Positions 1 through 7,083 of a DNA stretch of 17,560 nt are shown here, in pieces. The notes beneath the pieces are model-generated. The model had not been told where the DNA came from. It searched no databases and worked only from the letters and a program-made list of their open reading frames with translations. How positions within the stretch are numbered: the stretch's first letter is position 1; every line of letters starts with the position of its first letter. The stretch covers positions 1 to 17,560 of the forward strand of contig JAJZCJ010000032.1 of NCBI GenBank assembly GCA_021846145.1, read 5' to 3'. The translations under genes and the position numbers were made by a program. This DNA is from Bacillota bacterium (GTDB lineage: Bacteria > Bacillota > Bacilli > Alicyclobacillales > SLC66).

Positions 1-9
1 TTCCGATAA

Positions 10-750
10 AAATACATAGAGCATCCACGTCATGTGGAAATTCAAGTGCTTTGTGACAGCCACGGCAATGCAATTCACTTAGGTGAACGGGATTGCTCGA
101 TTCAACGACGATTACAAAAACTTCTTGAAGAGTCTCCCTCACCTGCTATTGCGCCCGAGATTCGTGAGCAAATGGGTGCTGCTGCAGTGGCTGCTGCACA
201 AGCTGTTAACTATGAAGGTGCCGGAACGATTGAGTTTTTGTACGATAAAGATGGATCATTTTATTTTATGGAAATGAACACGCGCATTCAGGTGGAGCAC
301 CCGGTGACGGAGTTTGTAACGAATGTGGATTTAGTGCGTGAACAGATTCTGATTGCCAGTGGTGAACCGCTTTCGTACAGTCAAGCCGACATTGTGCAAC
401 ATGGTCATGCGATAGAGTGTCGTATTAACGCAGAAGATCCGGACAAGAACTTCATGCCTAGTCCCGGTAAAATCAAAGATTATCTGACTCCTGGCGGCTT
501 TGGTGTGCGTGTGGACAGTGCGGTGTATACTGGCTATACTGTGAACCCTTTTTATGATTCGATGATTGCCAAGTTGATTGTGTGGGCACCGACGCGTGAA
601 GAAGCAATCGCGCGCATGCGAAGGGCGTTAAGTGAATTTAAGGTGGATGGTATTAAAACCACAATCGCATTTCATGAACGGTTGTTAATGCATCCGGAAT
701 TTGTGTCAGGGAATGTCACGACCAGGTTCCTTGAGGAATATCAAGTTTAA
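10..750 (+). CDS. accC: Biotin carboxylase subunit of acetyl-CoA carboxylase (3' part, 5' end missing)
   Basis: AccC carboxylates biotin on the carrier protein AccB using ATP and bicarbonate, the first half-reaction of fatty-acid synthesis, in the cytoplasm. Only the C-terminal part is present, about 246 residues of the usual ~450. Visible are the family's PRHVEIQVL segment at once after the edge, the ERDCSIQRR stretch, the active-site block [16 protein letters not shown] (catalytic Glu, Asn and Arg), [12 protein letters not shown], and GGFGVRVDS with the conserved arginine. The C-terminus FLEEYQV matches the usual end of Bacillus AccC. Homology runs back to codon 10-12 (KYIE), but the preceding codons read F-R-stop (TAA at 7-9), where the family has a hydrophobic residue and Glu. 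The GTG at 34 is therefore not a real start. The gene is cut by the window edge; the stop may be an edge artefact or a real break. Confidence 0.95.
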   Translation, partial: KYIEHPRHVEIQVLCDSHGNAIHLGERDCSIQRRLQKLLEESPSPAIAPEIREQMGAAAVAAAQAVNYEGAGTIEFLYDKDGSFYFMEMNTRIQVEHPVTEFVTNVDLVREQILIASGEPLSYSQADIVQHGHAIECRINAEDPDKNFMPSPGKIKDYLTPGGFGVRVDSAVYTGYTVNPFYDSMIAKLIVWAPTREEAIARMRRALSEFKVDGIKTTIAFHERLLMHPEFVSGNVTTRFLEEYQV

Positions 751-774
751 CTTCAGTTCTAGAAAAGGTATAAT
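747..774 (+). promoter_or_regulatory. Candidate sigma-A promoter for the Asp23 module
   Basis: A perfect TATAAT -10 box lies at 769-774, immediately after the accC stop. The best -35 (TTAACT, 747-752, 16-base spacer) matches TTGACA at only four of six positions and overlaps the accC stop codon. The leader to the ATG at 823 would be about 40 bases and carries an AGGGGG Shine-Dalgarno at 809-814. It would allow the Asp23 module to be expressed separately from accC. The -10 is strong and the -35 weak. Confidence 0.5.
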
Positions 775-822
775 CAAACAAACTACAGGTTAATGCACGA
801 ATGATGTTAGGGGGACGTATGC

Positions 823-1233
823 ATGGCAAATGATGGAGTGCTGCGCACGGATTTGGACGAAACTAGTGTTGGTACGACCCAGATTGCCAACGAAGTCATC
901 GCTGTCATTGCAGGTTTGGCTGCAACAGAAGTACCTGGTGTAGCAGATATGAGTGGAGGCCTCGTCGGTGGTATTGCTGAGCGCTTAGGACGTAAAAATC
1001 TTAGCAAGGGCGTCAAGGTGGAAGTTGCTCCTGATGAAAGAAAATGCAATGTGGAACTTTCTTTCATTTGCGAATACGGCTACCGTATTCCTGATGTGGC
1101 GCGTGCCATTCAAGGGTCGGTTAAAGAGGCTATTGAAGGCATGACAGGGCTTGATGTCACAGCAGTTAATGTTCATGTTCTTGGGGTTGCATTTCGCCCT
1201 GAAGAGCGCGCGCAAGATGAGGACAAAGAATAG
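823..1233 (+). CDS. Asp23/Gls24 (YqhY-like) envelope stress protein
   Basis: This is a 136-residue soluble member of the Asp23/Gls24 family (DUF322). The family core runs from about residue 18 to 125: IANEVIAVIAGLAATEVPGV, then the glycine-rich GGLVGGIAERLGRK, a basic/acidic beta segment (VKVEVAPDE) and the closing TGLDVTAVNVHVLGV. There is no signal peptide or membrane segment. Its place directly after accC matches B. subtilis yqhY, whose loss is known to select suppressors in acetyl-CoA carboxylase genes. The amaP and DUF2273 genes downstream match the arrangement in which Asp23 is tethered to the membrane by AmaP, so both readings apply. ATG 823 is chosen because the ATG at 819 is out of frame and soon closed, and an AGGGGG site sits 8 bases upstream. 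Confidence 0.9.
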   Translation: MANDGVLRTDLDETSVGTTQIANEVIAVIAGLAATEVPGVADMSGGLVGGIAERLGRKNLSKGVKVEVAPDERKCNVELSFICEYGYRIPDVARAIQGSVKEAIEGMTGLDVTAVNVHVLGVAFRPEERAQDEDKE

Positions 1234-1276
1234 CGCATTAATGCTTAGTTAGCGAAGCGGAGGAGGAGTTTTTTCC

Positions 1277-1795
1277 GTGTATCCGTTGGATCGTTGGTTG
1301 GTGCGCGTGCATGGATTGCTTGCTGCGATTGGCAGCTTGTGGCTTGTACTATGGTTGTTACATTTTGCGCCTGTGGTACGTTTAAATGCCTATCTGGTGG
1401 CTTATCAGGGGGCATGGTTGTGGGCAGGACTTGTCGTATTGTTTATTATTTCCATTCGTTATCTTGCCTTTCGTTTGCAACCTAGGAAGCACCATGCCTT
1501 TGTCCGTGAATTGGAAGGTGGTCATATTCGTATTGGTCACCAAACAGTCAAGGAAATTGCAACACGGGCAGCCCAACAGATTAAGGGTGTGCAGCGGGTT
1601 CAGATAAAGATCGAGGAAAGTGAACAGGGATTGATTATTATTACTACTGTCCATGCAGAGCCAGTGGATTTAAATGCAATGGGCGAGGCAATTCAACGTG
1701 CGGTAAGTAATGCAGTTCAAGAAATGACTTCACTCACCATCAATGCGGTGCATGTGAATGTATTTGACTTGGCTCCTATCCTAGTTCAAAAATAG
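1277..1795 (+). CDS. amaP: Alkaline shock response membrane anchor protein AmaP
   Basis: The 172-residue protein has two predicted membrane helices near the N-terminus (about 10-31 and 46-66) followed by an Asp23-like cytoplasmic domain (about 78-168) with HIRIGHQTVKEIATRAAQQIKGV and the ending LTINAVHVNVFDL. This helix hairpin plus Asp23-like domain is the AmaP architecture; in Staphylococcus aureus AmaP holds Asp23 at the membrane. The neighbours fit: an Asp23 protein 43 bases upstream and a DUF2273 protein 22 bases downstream. The start is GTG at 1277 with GGAGGAGG at 1259-1266, a slightly long spacing. The partner relation here is inferred from family and gene order. Confidence 0.88.
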   Translation: MYPLDRWLVRVHGLLAAIGSLWLVLWLLHFAPVVRLNAYLVAYQGAWLWAGLVVLFIISIRYLAFRLQPRKHHAFVRELEGGHIRIGHQTVKEIATRAAQQIKGVQRVQIKIEESEQGLIIITTVHAEPVDLNAMGEAIQRAVSNAVQEMTSLTINAVHVNVFDLAPILVQK

Positions 1796-1817
1796 TGTCG
1801 CTTGGGAGAGATGGACA

Positions 1818-2048
1818 TTGGCAAAGTGGTTAGCCGTTTTGCAGCATATCAGCCAGATGCCTAAGCGCTATTTTGGTGCTATGATGGGATTAATCCTATG
1901 GATCTTTATCGAGGTCGTGGGTTTTTTTCCTACGTTATTGCTGGCGATACTGGTTGTGATCGGTTACTTGCTGGGTCGATTTTTTGATAATCGCTCTAAT
2001 TGGCAAGATATGTTAGATCGTTGGTGGAATAGCGACCACTTTGAGTAG
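1818..2048 (+). CDS. DUF2273 small membrane protein of the Asp23/AmaP module
   Basis: This is a 76-residue protein with a basic N-terminus and two closely spaced hydrophobic helices (about 18-36 and 37-54), ending in a polar tail with GRFFDNRSNW. Its size, helix pair and position directly after amaP match the DUF2273 family, which accompanies Asp23 and AmaP in many Bacillota. The biochemical role is not known; a helper in membrane placement of the Asp23/AmaP complex is an inference from co-occurrence. It starts with TTG at 1818, preceded by GGGAGAG (1804-1810) at 7 bases. The nearby ATG at 1811 is in another frame and closes quickly. Confidence 0.8.
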   Translation: MAKWLAVLQHISQMPKRYFGAMMGLILWIFIEVVGFFPTLLLAILVVIGYLLGRFFDNRSNWQDMLDRWWNSDHFE

Positions 2049-2071
2049 TAAACAGAGAGGATGATATCCAA

Positions 2072-2518
2072 ATGAGTCGGCACGCAGCGCGTGAGCGTGC
2101 GCTTGAGACGCTTTTTCAAATGGATATTAACGATGTCTCGTTGGAAGAAGCCTCAGCTTACACACATTTGATTCACGATGAATCTAAAAAGGCTTCAGAA
2201 TATGATGAAGAGTACTTTCATCAATTGCTTCGATATGTGCTTTTGTACCGTCAGCCATTGGATGTGATTATTGATCAATTAAGCACAGATTGGGAATTAG
2301 ATCGCATGCCTGGCGTAGATCGTAATATTTTGCGGTTGAGCCTGTATGAAATGCTTTATGAAGATGATATTCCGTCGGCTGTGGTCATTAATGAAGCGGT
2401 GGAATTAGCGAAAAGTTATTCTTCTGGTGAGTCGCGAAAATTTATTAATGGCATTTTGTCTAGTGTGCTAAAAATGTTGCCAGAATTGAAAAAAAACAAT
2501 CCACCGTTAAGTGTGTGA
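2072..2518 (+). CDS. nusB: Transcription antitermination factor NusB
   Basis: NusB binds boxA RNA with NusE (S10) and promotes antitermination on rRNA operons. The 148-residue all-helical protein shows the family's N-terminal SRHAARERALETLFQMD, the central DWELDRMPGVDRNILRLSLYEML and the C-terminal VVINEAVELAKSYSSGESRKFINGILS, which together span the whole domain. Length is normal. The start is ATG 2072 with an AGAGAGG site at 2054-2060. The stop overlaps the next gene's start region, suggesting translational coupling. Its place between the accC/Asp23 region and folD is the standard Bacillales order. Confidence 0.96.
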   Translation: MSRHAARERALETLFQMDINDVSLEEASAYTHLIHDESKKASEYDEEYFHQLLRYVLLYRQPLDVIIDQLSTDWELDRMPGVDRNILRLSLYEMLYEDDIPSAVVINEAVELAKSYSSGESRKFINGILSSVLKMLPELKKNNPPLSV

Positions 2519-3489
2519 TGATGATGCAATCCATCTATGTCGGCGTTGATACTAGCAATTACACCACTTCTATCTGCGCCGTTGATGAATTCGGCGCAGT
2601 TTTCTATGAGGATCGTCGTTTGCTTCAGGTGCCTATTGGGAAGCATGGATTGCAGCAATCTGAGGCATTATTTCAGCATTTAACGTATCTTCCGGATCGG
2701 TTGGATGCACTTCAAGATGCGTTGATTGGCAAAAGCATCAAGGCGGTAGGAGTATCTAGCAAACCTCGTCCTCGTCCCGGTTCGTATATGCCTGTGTTTT
2801 TACCAGGATTGTTGGCTGCAAAGGGCCTCGCCACTGGGGCAAATGCCAGCTTGTGGGAGACAACACACCAGGAAGGGCATATTGCTGCCGCACAAGCCAG
2901 TGTTAATTTTTCTGTAGTTGATCAGCAACCCTTTCTTGTTTATCATTTGTCGGGTGGGACTACGGATTTACTTTGGGTGAAGAAAATTGCTGGCGGTTAT
3001 GCAATCAGGGAGTTATTTACTAGCTTAGACTTGCATGTAGGCCAGTTTATCGACAGGATTGGAGTGGCGATGGGGCTTGCATTTCCTGCAGGTAAAGAGC
3101 TGGAAAAGCTTGCACAATTAGCTATGGGGGATTTTCCACCAATTCCTTCTGCAGTAAAAATGGGCAATCCGAGTTTTTCAGGGCCTTTATCGGCGGCTAC
3201 GCGACTGCTGGAGCAAGGGGTACCAAGAGAACAACTGGCTGCATCTGTGTTGCGTGTCGTAGCTTCTAGTCTTGAAAAATCAATTCGTTACGCGATGGAT
3301 CAAACTGGTATTGAACGTATTTTATTTGTTGGGGGGGTGGCATCTAATCAGTTGATACGAGAGCGACTTTGCAAACGGTTGGGTGAGGGTGGGGCACATT
3401 TACAAAAGCTTTACTTTAGTGATCCCTATTATGCGTCAGACAATGCGTATGGCGTGGCTTTAATTGCACGAAGTTGTGAAGAGTCATGA
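2518..3489 (+). CDS. TsaD/Kae1-like paralogue (annotated in relatives as O-sialoglycoprotein endopeptidase)
   Basis: A protein of about 323 residues with the ASKHA fold of TsaD/Kae1, the family that makes threonylcarbamoyl-adenosine in tRNA. It keeps the metal-site motif HQEGH (residues 117-121), the nucleotide loop SGGTTDL (145-151), the GGVASNQLIRERL segment and a late Asp-Asn (308-309), matching the HxxxH and Asp ligands of TsaD. However, the TsaD hallmark ETSCDET near the N-terminus is replaced by DTSNYTTS, and it is somewhat short. This indicates a distinct paralogue rather than the housekeeping TsaD, expected elsewhere in the genome. The true activity is unknown, and the endopeptidase name is historical. 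The start is ambiguous: GTG 2515 and ATG 2518, 2521 and 2524 are all in frame. ATG 2518 overlaps the nusB stop by one base, and no clear ribosome site is seen, so expression probably depends on coupling to nusB. Confidence 0.85.
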   Translation: MMMQSIYVGVDTSNYTTSICAVDEFGAVFYEDRRLLQVPIGKHGLQQSEALFQHLTYLPDRLDALQDALIGKSIKAVGVSSKPRPRPGSYMPVFLPGLLAAKGLATGANASLWETTHQEGHIAAAQASVNFSVVDQQPFLVYHLSGGTTDLLWVKKIAGGYAIRELFTSLDLHVGQFIDRIGVAMGLAFPAGKELEKLAQLAMGDFPPIPSAVKMGNPSFSGPLSAATRLLEQGVPREQLAASVLRVVASSLEKSIRYAMDQTGIERILFVGGVASNQLIRERLCKRLGEGGAHLQKLYFSDPYYASDNAYGVALIARSCEES

Positions 3490-3596
3490 AATTATATATA
3501 TTTGAACGGTTCTTCGCTGCAACGTTGTAGTATACTATGTACGGCAATTTGTCGAATGCCTGTTAAGTGAATTGTTTTATGCTAGGAGGAAGAAAA

Positions 3597-4592
3597 ATGT
3601 TATCAGTTGATGAAAAAGTATATGACATTACCGTAGTCGGTGGAGGTCCCACTGGACTATTTACTGCATTTTATGCAGGAATGCGCGATGCAAGCGCGAA
3701 AATCATTGACAGCTTACCCCAATTAGGCGGTCAGTTGGCAGAACTTTATCCGGAAAAGTTTATTTATGATGTGGCTGGATTTCCAAAAGTGAGGGCCATG
3801 GATTTGGTAGATAAGCTGATTGAGCAAACCAGCCAATTTCACCCATTTGTATGTCTGAATGAGAAAGTATTGCGTTTAAACAAACGTGATGATGATGTGT
3901 TTGAATTGATAACAGACAAAAAAATCCACTTATCTAAATCTGTCATTCTTACGGCGGGGATTGGTGCGTTTACACCTAAGACACTACCAGCCATCAATGC
4001 TGAACAATATGAGGGTAAAGGGATCTATTACTATATTGATGATCTCAAACGGTTTAAAGGTAAAAAAGTGATCGTCGTTGGTGGAGGCGATAGTGCCGTT
4101 GACTTTGCGCTTATGCTTGATGGCGTGGCAGAACGAGTGATGCTAGTGCATCGTCGTGACCAGTTTAGGGCTCATGAGGAAAATGTGAAAACACTCGTTG
4201 TCTCTGGAGTGGAAGTTAGGACCTTTTGTGAGGTGAAGGAAGTTTTTGGTGACGATTTTGTGAAAAGTGTCACGTTAGTTGATAATCGTTCCAAAGAACT
4301 TGAAACAGTAGAGGTGGATTCAATCATCAGTAGCCTCGGATTTACTGCTTCACTAGGCCCAATTACGGATTGGGGATTAGAAATTGAAGATAACGGCATT
4401 GTTGTAGATTCCAAAATGAGGACAAATATACCAGGAATTTTTGCTGCTGGTGATATTGCTGTGTATCCAGGCAAAATCAAGTTAATTGCCACTGGGTTTG
4501 GTGAGGCTCCAACCGCAGTGAACAATGCAAAAATATATTTGGATCCTAATTCAAAGTTGCATCCTGGTCATAGTAGCAGTCGCAAAGCGTAG
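3597..4592 (+). CDS. Ferredoxin-NADP reductase, thioredoxin-reductase-like (YumC type)
   Basis: This 331-residue FAD enzyme transfers electrons between NADPH and ferredoxin or flavodoxin. The FAD-binding GGGPTG is at residues 15-20, followed by the typical [24 protein letters not shown]. The NAD(P)-binding [11 protein letters not shown] starts at 162, and the C-terminal FAD motif reads [28 protein letters not shown] (as [10 protein letters not shown] then [10 protein letters not shown]). The CxxC redox pair of thioredoxin reductase is absent before the NADP motif, which marks the YumC/type 2 FNR family. ATG 3597 is chosen because AGGAGGA (3584-3590) sits 6 bases upstream; the GTG at 3567 in the same frame would place that site inside the gene. 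A 107-base gap upstream with TATACT (3531-3536) suggests it may have its own promoter, although no good -35 is seen. Confidence 0.93.
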   Translation: MLSVDEKVYDITVVGGGPTGLFTAFYAGMRDASAKIIDSLPQLGGQLAELYPEKFIYDVAGFPKVRAMDLVDKLIEQTSQFHPFVCLNEKVLRLNKRDDDVFELITDKKIHLSKSVILTAGIGAFTPKTLPAINAEQYEGKGIYYYIDDLKRFKGKKVIVVGGGDSAVDFALMLDGVAERVMLVHRRDQFRAHEENVKTLVVSGVEVRTFCEVKEVFGDDFVKSVTLVDNRSKELETVEVDSIISSLGFTASLGPITDWGLEIEDNGIVVDSKMRTNIPGIFAAGDIAVYPGKIKLIATGFGEAPTAVNNAKIYLDPNSKLHPGHSSSRKA

Positions 4593-4608
4593 AGCAGGGG
4601 TGAGCATA

Positions 4609-5469
4609 ATGACCCATCTGATAGATGGAATAAAATGGGCATCTGAAAGTCGTGCTGAAACTGCTCAAGAAGTGCAATATTTGATGGCAAAAGGGATACA
4701 ACCAATGCTAGTCGTCGTGCTGGTGGGGGACAACTCCGCCTCACTTGTGTATGTTCATGGTAAGGAAAAAGCAGCAGCAGCAGCAGGGATGCGATCGCGA
4801 ATTGACCGTTTCCCTGCTACTATTACTGAACAAGAACTATTGAGCCATATTGAGCTTCTCAATGGCGATCATGCCATTCATGGCATTCTTGTGCAGTTAC
4901 CGCTGTCTGACCATATTAATGAACAAATGGTGATCGCTACAATTTCTCCGGAAAAAGATGTGGATGGATTTCATGCACAAAATGTTGGTGCGTTGACGTT
5001 GGGGTTGCCTGGCTTCATTCCTTGTACCCCACTTGGCGTGATGAAGATGCTCGCCTATGAAAATATCGAGATTGCAGGTAAGCATGCTGTGATCATTGGG
5101 CGATCAAATATTGTGGGTAGGCCTATGTCCCAACTTTTGTTGCAGGCTAATGCCACCGTAACTATTTGTCATTCGCATACAAAAGCGATCAGTGAGCTCG
5201 CTCGTCAGGCTGATATTTTGGTGGTAGCGATAGGCAGGCCGAAATTTGTCACTAGCGAGATGGTGCGACCAGGCGCTGTGGTGATTGATGTGGGCATGAA
5301 TCGAGTCGAAGGTAAACTTTATGGGGACGTAGATTTTGACTCTGTTGCACCGATTGCCAGCGCAATTACTCCTGTTCCAAAGGGTGTAGGTCCGATGACG
5401 ATAGCCATGCTTTTACACAATACAATTCAAGCTGCTAAATCGCGCCTGATACTGGCCGTCAATCCTTAG
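4609..5469 (+). CDS. folD: Bifunctional methylenetetrahydrofolate dehydrogenase / cyclohydrolase FolD
   Basis: FolD interconverts 5,10-methylene-, methenyl- and 10-formyl-tetrahydrofolate with NADP, in the cytoplasm. The 286-residue protein has the substrate block VGDNSASLVYVHGKEK with the conserved Tyr and catalytic Lys, GILVQLPLSDHI, KDVDGFHAQNVG, and the NADP-binding GRSNIVGRPMSQLLL, ending with the family signature ITPVPKGVGPMTIAMLL. ATG 4609 is chosen: GGGG (4597-4600) lies 8 bases before it, and upstream in-frame codons overlap the reductase gene. A run of five GCA codons (4771-4785) encodes five alanines just after the catalytic lysine region. It is separated from the reductase by 16 bases and from xseA by about 19. 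Confidence 0.97.
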   Translation: MTHLIDGIKWASESRAETAQEVQYLMAKGIQPMLVVVLVGDNSASLVYVHGKEKAAAAAGMRSRIDRFPATITEQELLSHIELLNGDHAIHGILVQLPLSDHINEQMVIATISPEKDVDGFHAQNVGALTLGLPGFIPCTPLGVMKMLAYENIEIAGKHAVIIGRSNIVGRPMSQLLLQANATVTICHSHTKAISELARQADILVVAIGRPKFVTSEMVRPGAVVIDVGMNRVEGKLYGDVDFDSVAPIASAITPVPKGVGPMTIAMLLHNTIQAAKSRLILAVNP

Positions 5470-5488
5470 CAAAAAAGGTGTGAATGGC

Positions 5489-6844
5489 ATGTCCTCCGAA
5501 ATTTTAACGGTATCTGCACTTACTGCACAAATTAAGTTTGTCATGCAAGGACATGCCGATTTTCAAGATGTAACGGTTCAGGGAGAGATCTCTAATTATA
5601 GCCAACCGGCGAGTGGACATGTATACTTTACCTTAAAAGATGATAAGGCGCGTTTGCGTGTCGTGATGTTTGCGGGCAAATCGCGTTTTTTGCGTTTTCA
5701 AATCAAAGACGGCATGAAAGTGATTGTGCAAGGTTCGTTGGATGTTTTTGAGCGTGCAGGCGATTATCAATTGTACGCGGAAACGGTACAACCAGATGGC
5801 ATCGGTGCACTTTATTTGGCTTTTGAACAATTGAAAGTAAAACTAGAGCAAGAGGGGCTCTTTCGCGTAGAAAGAAAACGACCCCTCCCTGTATTTCCAC
5901 AACGGATTGCGTTAGTGACTTCTGCCACAGGCGCTGCGGTGAGAGATATGATTACTACGTTGCGTCGTCGCTATCCAATTGGCCACCTACTAATCATTCC
6001 TGTTGCGGTGCAAGGTGAAGAAGCACCTAGACAGATCGCAGCCGGCATCGCGCTTGTTGGTCAGAAAGATTTAGCAGATGTGTTGATCGTCGGTCGTGGC
6101 GGGGGTTCCTATGAAGAGTTGTTTGCGTTTAACACGGAGATTGTTGCTCGCGCCATTGTAGCGTCTACTGTTCCCGTGGTTTCTGCTGTCGGTCATGAGA
6201 CGGACACTTCGATTGCGGATTTTGTCGCAGACGTGCGTGCAGCGACGCCAACGGCGGCGGCGGAGTTAGTGGCACCTAATTTAAAAGAGGTCGCATCTCA
6301 CTTGGGTCACTTGAACAAACGCATGCAGGTGGCGCTGCAAACGCAATTGCAAACCCGTGGCGAACGATTAAGGCGAGTTTTGGATCACCGTTATTTTAAA
6401 GATCCATTGTATCGCATCGCTCACTTTGTAGAACAAGTCGATGTATTAGAAAAACAGTTAAAAGACCTTTTACTTAAAATGGTGCAAAATGATCTGCGCA
6501 AATTACATCAATTCGAATTGCGTCTGGCGCACATACCGATAGACAAGCGGGTGACACTAGAAGCTGCGAAAGTATCTGCATATCAGTTGCAACTTGAGAA
6601 ATCGATCGGAAATTTGATTGCGACAAGGGATCAGAAACTTGATCGCATCGTAGATAAATTAACACTTTTGAACCCGCTTGCGGTCATGAAACGAGGATAT
6701 GCAGTAGTATTTCAAGCAGACAAACGGTCGGTCATCACGACGATTGACCAGGTGCAACCTGGTGATCCGCTGCACGTGGAGGTTTCTGGTGGTTGGCTTG
6801 ATTGTCAGGTGTGGGGGGTGCATGATAACAATGAGCGAGAATGA
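5489..6844 (+). CDS. xseA: Exodeoxyribonuclease VII large subunit
   Basis: XseA is the catalytic subunit of exonuclease VII, which degrades single-stranded DNA into short oligonucleotides together with XseB. The roughly 451-residue protein has an N-terminal OB-fold (about 5-100: GEISNYSQPASGHVYFTLKD), then the nuclease domain with PVFPQRIALVTSATGAAVRDM, GRGGGSYEELFAFN (from residue 202), SAVGHETDTSIADFVADVRA and PTAAAE, followed by a long helical region with coiled-coil character and a C-terminal GYAVV motif. ATG 5489 is preferred to the in-frame GTG 5480 because AAAGGTG (5474-5480) then has a normal 8-base spacing. The end overlaps xseB by 14 bases. Confidence 0.96.
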   Translation: MSSEILTVSALTAQIKFVMQGHADFQDVTVQGEISNYSQPASGHVYFTLKDDKARLRVVMFAGKSRFLRFQIKDGMKVIVQGSLDVFERAGDYQLYAETVQPDGIGALYLAFEQLKVKLEQEGLFRVERKRPLPVFPQRIALVTSATGAAVRDMITTLRRRYPIGHLLIIPVAVQGEEAPRQIAAGIALVGQKDLADVLIVGRGGGSYEELFAFNTEIVARAIVASTVPVVSAVGHETDTSIADFVADVRAATPTAAAELVAPNLKEVASHLGHLNKRMQVALQTQLQTRGERLRRVLDHRYFKDPLYRIAHFVEQVDVLEKQLKDLLLKMVQNDLRKLHQFELRLAHIPIDKRVTLEAAKVSAYQLQLEKSIGNLIATRDQKLDRIVDKLTLLNPLAVMKRGYAVVFQADKRSVITTIDQVQPGDPLHVEVSGGWLDCQVWGVHDNNERE

Positions 6845-7082
6845 GACGTCGAATATTGGAGAGTGGCCTTTTGAGCAAGCGATCGAGCGTTTGGAAGAGG
6901 TCGTTCAAGCATTAGAAGGTGGCGAATTATCACTTGACGATGCTATCGAAAATTACAGATTGGGCATGCAATTGGCGAAAATTTGCCGGGAAAAACTTAC
7001 TGCCGCAGAGCAGAAAGTGGAAAAGGTGCTGGCCAGTGACAAGGGGCTGGAGTTTGAACCTTTTGACATAGAGGAAGTGTAA
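6831..7082 (+). CDS. xseB: Exodeoxyribonuclease VII small subunit
   Basis: XseB is the small helical subunit that binds several copies to XseA to form exonuclease VII. The 83-residue protein has the family core PFEQAIERLEEVVQALEGGELSLDDAIENYRLGMQLAKICREKL (seen here as PFEQAIERLEEVV then GELSLDDAIENYRLGM), two antiparallel helices, and an acidic C-terminus. Two in-frame ATGs (6822 and 6831) are possible; 6831 is preferred because the GGGGGGTG site at 6813-6820 then has a 10-base spacing. It overlaps xseA, so the two subunits are probably made by coupled translation. One base separates it from ispA. Confidence 0.94.
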   Translation: MSENETSNIGEWPFEQAIERLEEVVQALEGGELSLDDAIENYRLGMQLAKICREKLTAAEQKVEKVLASDKGLEFEPFDIEEV

Positions 7083-7083
7083 T

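Noticed and set aside
34..750. GTG 34 as the true start of a short AccC
   Set aside because: Conserved AccC sequence continues upstream to codon 10, so the reading frame is a fragment and not a short gene.
3502..3536. Full sigma-A promoter before the ferredoxin reductase (TTGAAC ... TATACT)
   Set aside because: The two hexamers are 23 bases apart; no acceptable -35 lies at 16-18 bases, so only the -10 is noted.
3567..3596. Ten-residue N-terminal extension of the ferredoxin reductase from GTG 3567
   Set aside because: It would place the AGGAGGA ribosome site within the coding region; ATG 3597 fits both the site and the family start.
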